Origin: Lamellibrachia columna
Lineage: Eukaryota; Annelida; Polychaeta; Sabellida; Siboglinidae
Assembly: GCA_963662155.1 (NCBI GenBank)
Contig: OY759267.1
Location: 34,266,976 to 34,330,975 of the forward strand
Reading direction: 5' to 3'
Length of the DNA: 64,000 nt
Below the pieces are notes generated by a model. It did not search any database. It was given only the letters and a program-made list of their open reading frames with translations, and was not told where the DNA came from. This document shows, in pieces, positions 60,231-64,000 of the stretch. Each line of letters starts with the position of its first letter. The stretch's first letter is position 1. The translations under genes and the position numbers were made by a program.

Positions 60231-61690
60231 TCAATGCTGAAGGTCTGATACTGGGTGGACGGCTTCCTGATGTCTGCACAGGGTCTTGTCCCTCACCAGC
60301 TTCTCGAGTGTGACTGCAGCTAGGAAGCTTAAACAAATAAGGTATTCAACATCAGGAATTAAGTATTCAATGTTCAACATTACTCAACAGTATTTGTGCA
60401 ATAAAATAAAATATATAATACGCTTTGTAATAAAACATTACATAATTATATATTTTGAATTAAATCTTAATTATATATTTTGAGTTAAATCTTATATTAC
60501 TTTATTAATGAAGAGATTATGTACCATGTGATGATGGTTGTTAGAACATTCGCACGCACAGTCGCACACATGCAAATATTAAAAGTAGTAGTATCCATCA
60601 GGCATGAGAATAGGGTTGGTGGTTTTTAAAAAGTTGTTCGCCTAAGGGTAGCAATTTTGTGTGATGGCCAAAGACCGGCAGTGTTTTGCTACACTTTCAC
60701 TGAAATAAGCCATATACGTTTCCCCTTGATATCAATCAGTCAGATAGTTAGGCCTACCTGCTCTCTTTGTCTTGGAGATGACTGTTGTTTGTCGCTTCTT
60801 GGACTTGGTCTTGGGTGTACGTCGAACATTCGACGCAGAAAATGTTGTTGGGATGACATCTGGCTTGAAGGAACGTCTTTTACGATACGATAGCCTATGG
60901 CTATGCTCGGCCATCAGATTTATAGCTGCACTTGATGTGGCCTATGGACATAATCAATCAGTTATCTTACAAAAGGTAGACATGCATGTTCAGATTACCC
61001 AGAAGCAGATAAAATCATATTACACAGAGGCGGAGAAAAATGTTGCCATAACTACTGTCTCTCTACTCCCTGCTGTCCTGACACAAACAACCGTTAATAC
61101 AGAACATGCAATCCAATTCTTGGGATACACATCCACCTTAATTCTTCAATATGTTCTAAGAGATTAGAGCAAGTTCGAACAGCTATAGCTATTAATAATA
61201 TTGCATTAAAACATGCGTGATCATTTCACACACAGGTGTGGCTAAAATGCCATTGCCATTGGTAAAAAAAACACGATTATTAATTCTACTGTTATTATTC
61301 AGTATTGTATTTACACTCACCTTGGACACATGGGGTTTGTTTATTTCCTTTGCTCTTAAGACCTTCACATCAAGTTGATCATTCATTTGAGAAAAATGTT
61401 CCTGCACACACACAGAAGCTAAATTGTCATATATTAAGGAATGAGTCATTCAATTCCTAAGCTACTATAGCATATTAGCATATACTCAAACGCTGGCTGA
61501 GGCTGAGCCTGAGATGTCCCCTGCTAAAAATCCAGCCGCCTCAAAGGCATATCATTTAATAAATTCGCACATTATTTTCTTGAAAGAAAGATATAGTCCA
61601 TGCCTAGAGGTGCTTTCACTTAAAATGTAAACTGTACAACAAAATCAACATTTAACTTACCGCAAGAATCGCACCGATGTCAAGCTCCAT
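60231..61690 (-). CDS. Four-exon gene for a small basic protein of unknown function
   Basis: I assembled it from splice signals. Exon 1, 61690-61661: MELDIGAILA, donor GCG-GTAAGT, phase 0. Exon 2, 61401-61321: acceptor GTGTGTGTGCAG, EHFSQMNDQLDVKVLRAKEI then NKPHVSK, donor AAG-GTGAGT, phase 0. Exon 3, 60941-60758: acceptor TGTCCATAG, SAAINLMAEHSHRLSYRKRR, SFKPDVIPTTFSASNVRRTP and a Lys/Arg/Thr-rich run, donor GCAG-GTAGGC, phase 1. Exon 4, 60313-60231: acceptor TAGCTGCAG, TLEKLVRDKTLCRHQEAVHP then VSDLQH and TGA. All phases agree, giving 125 residues. Exon 2 could form a short helix or coil; exons 3-4 are strongly basic, suggesting a nuclear or nucleic-acid-binding role. I do not recognise the family. 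An alternative acceptor in exon 4 would give a longer tail. Confidence 0.68.
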
Positions 61691-61703
61691 GTTGCGAAGT
61701 GAG

Positions 61704-61712
61704 ACCGGAAGT
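61704..61712 (-). promoter_or_regulatory. ETS-type motif just upstream of the small basic-protein gene
   Basis: ACTTCCGGT on the minus strand, 14 bases before the start codon at 61690, a usual position for ETS/GABP sites in compact metazoan promoters. It supports the choice of start. No TATA box is seen. Confidence 0.5.
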
Positions 61713-62139
61713 AAACAATACAAATTGTCGAGCCCAAGCAGCTAACACAAACTCCACCACATTCAATAAATAACAACAGGCAATATTGTGTTAGTCAAAA
61801 TGTATGCTTTGGTCATGCACCATACCAAAGTGTATGTTGCAATTCAAGGTATTTCCATGCAATAGTAAAACTTACATTTTTCGAGATGTGTTGAATCCTT
61901 CAGTTTTTTTCAAAGTGTCGTCTGCTGTAGTCAATCTTATGCAGTTGTGTCTGTCAGCCCATGCTGAGTGATGTCTTCGAATGTCGATTGATGTATAGCT
62001 CACAAGGTGGCACCATGTGCCAGTCATGGTCCATTGTCTGTTGGTGGTTTCTTGTATTGTGGTTGCAGGTCTATGAGTGATGAAACTGGGAGAAAGTAGA
62101 AAGTTCACATTTGTTAGAAGTGTTCTGTTTTCTGTTTGT
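61713..62139. other. Intergenic region between the basic-protein gene and the transposase
   Basis: No gene recognised. It should contain the 3' end of the transposase element; I could not identify a terminal inverted repeat matching the satellite. Confidence 0.4.
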
Positions 62140-64000
62140 TTAAAAATCTACCCTCTGCTTTCTGCTGGCATAACTGTGATCAGCACACTTTCGTGATTGC
62201 AATGAATAAGGATGATCTTCGCTGTTTGCAGTTGGCAGTGTTGTCTTTCTGCGGCGACTCCTTGTGACCACTGGCTTAACTACTGCTGCTGGCCTTTTCT
62301 TCCCTTTACGAGTAGATGGTTTGGGTTCAAGCTGACACTTCAGGTATCGATCTTCTGGACCGCGGTTTCTGTTTGAATCGAAGTAGTTCTGCATGCGCTT
62401 TAACTTGGTATGACGGATATGCAGACGCACTGATGATCGACGTTTGTATTGTCTCTGGTATTCCACCTCATGCTGGATTTGCTTGACAGCTCTAGCGACC
62501 TGTTCACCTCTCGTAATAGGACAATATACATTCTCCAATTTGCGCAGCATTGAATTCCCCGCTCCATAATTTATGCGATCGATCACTGAACTCACTCGTC
62601 CATGTGCATTTCTACTGAATTTAACATTCTTTGGCAATGAAGCACTGAATGATCGGTTAATGGATTCATTCTTGTCAGTTGTAAGTCTGTGTCATGTCAT
62701 CTGGAGTGCTGAATTTCCAAGTCGCATTTCTATTAATCCTTCAAGTGTTGCTCGGTCTTCATCTGTCATATTGAGTCGAGTCAGGCCACATGCCTTCAAA
62801 TGCTGTGACCTTTTCCACCAGTTGTTTCGCTTACCTCCACGACAGACAATTCCATGTCACTGACAGTTCTGACATGAGCCAGAATAACAGTCCAGTGTTG
62901 CTTGGATTATCTTTGGCATCTTAGTAGTTATCATTATAATATCACCAGCATAAAGTGTGTGCATATCTATGTAGATTTTCTGGCATCGTGTTCTTACATC
63001 CTTTGCAAACATTTTCTTGTTTTCAGCTCTCACCATGGCATTCTCTCCCAGGAACATTCTGGATGAAAAAAATGCTCTCATGATATGTCGGAACTGTGTT
63101 TGACCGAGATGTGTTGTGTCAGCCTGCCGTTCTGCCTCGATTGTTGGCATGGCATCCTGTAACCCATGAAATGCTTTCACATCACCATATGTTGCAACGA
63201 ATTTTAGTACGACTTGTTGCTGGGCAAAGCTCACTCCGATTTGACGGCCTATTTCATATTCTGATATTGGATCGACCACACAAATCGTGGCTGTACATCC
63301 TTGATGTCCTGGGCACGACACATTTTGACCTTAATTGTGAAGTGATGAGCCTAGTCTGCATAGCTTGTTCTCCATGTGAAAACCTAGAATCTCATGCTTG
63401 TCCGTCTGCCATTCAATCGTGGTTCCCACTGCTTGACTTGCACTCTGTCCACAACCGTAGCTTTTTCAGGGATGTTGAGTTGTACCTCACATCCATGCTT
63501 ATATTGATTGGTACATTTGCTGGAAGACCACGCAGAACATTTATCTCTCTGGTTTTTTCCCTCTTCTGCTGTAAGTCATCAGTCGTGGACTGAGAGGTAA
63601 TTGTGGCAACCCGGTTGGATTTCCTTTGCATCCCGCTTCGACTTGGGGGAGGTGTGTTTGTTGTTGTCAGAATGTGTCGCAACTTTGTGTTTCCCATCGT
63701 TGTATCTTGTAGTCCTACATGGATGGCTACATTTGGAGCACACGGTTTCTGACCACGACTGCCAGTGTTTACTTCGGAATACAGTTTGTACATACGTGAC
63801 TTGTAGTGACAGGCTTTACAGGACAATGAATGTTGCCAACACAAACCAATTTTTTTCTCGTGTACTTCGAAGTGTGGAAGAATACATGTGTCCTCTCTGC
63901 TAGCATTCTCTTTAAAGCAATCATTCCACATTGCTGCACTTTTGTCTACACTAAGTAGACGCATTTCAGAAACTGCATGAGTATCTGCCTGTTCGTCAGC
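62140..64000 (-). pseudogene. Mutator-like (MULE-type) transposase, C-terminal three quarters, broken
   Basis: Read from the right edge: ADEQADTHAVSEMRLLSVDK (open to 64000), the Cys cluster HSLSCKACHYKSRMYKLYSE, GLQDTTMGNTKLRHIL, PINISMDVRYNS (first catalytic Asp), a frameshift near 63420, EILGFHMENKLCRLG with TAA, CPGHQGCTATICVVDPISEY, EIGRQIG, AERQADTTHLGQTQF (second Asp), LDCYSGSCQNCQ with TGA, RNNWWKRSQHLKACG, LQMT with TGA, TTDKNESINRSFSASLPKNV (likely catalytic Glu and the NRS box) and a basic tail to RVDF and stop at 62140. One shift and three stops make it inactive. The order of motifs matches animal Mutator-like transposases. The N-terminus lies beyond the right edge and corresponds to 250-742. 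Confidence 0.8.

Noticed and set aside
63096..63903. Plus-strand frames of 100-165 codons opposite the transposase
   Set aside because: Antisense shadows; the minus strand carries the conserved motifs.

Overview
The window is animal nuclear DNA, most likely from a marine invertebrate; I cannot fix the phylum. The evidence is GT-AG exons on both strands, non-LTR retrotransposons of CR1, L2 and other kinds, a tRNA-derived SINE, an NRF1/ETS/YY1-type promoter, THAP and TIR domain remnants, long (TA)n tracts and minisatellites. There are no bacterial operons. Gene density is very low and repeats dominate.

Layout. 1-1257: the 5' coding end of a Mutator-like (MULE-type) transposase, minus strand, running off the left edge and joined to satellite sequence. 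1258-6360: a 5.1 kb block (LINE fragment, two exon-like segments, a 65-bp minisatellite, an L2 fragment, a promoter) duplicated at 28167-33636. 6361-9677: a TIR-domain remnant and minus-strand LINE copies. 9678-28166: a tandem array of ten 1.34-kb units plus a partial one; each unit carries the N-terminal reading frame of the same transposase, and unit 6 holds a nearly full-length 4.68-kb CR1-like LINE. 33637-36030: a 1.13-kb duplication and a 40-bp minisatellite. 36690-38070: a decayed LINE with a PHD-like finger. 38478-41909: exon-like pieces of a decaying gene of unknown identity, with a 27-bp minisatellite and a SINE. 44295-45669: two 329-bp direct repeats. 46165-50150: two related minisatellite domains sharing a TTTACACCGYATGG core, around a minus-strand coding-like segment. 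50947-53140: an L2-like LINE. 54019-57606: a DNA transposon with 38-bp terminal inverted repeats, TTCGGCCCA subterminal repeats and an 8-bp target duplication, carrying a nested LINE and (TA)n tracts. 57640-58905: another LINE. 58906-59558: two exons of a broken THAP-domain gene. 60231-61690: a four-exon minus-strand gene for a small basic protein. 62140-64000: a second, broken copy of the transposase.

How it fits together. The main story is transposon biology. The 5' end of a MULE-type transposase gene appears to have been cut off behind about 80 codons, fused to about 0.58 kb of other DNA, and amplified into a satellite; a copy at the left edge still joins the same sequence to an open transposase frame. 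The array interrupts a LINE and was later hit by a CR1-like element. The best intact host gene is the small basic-protein gene near 61 kb. No CRISPR, rRNA or functional tRNA gene was seen.
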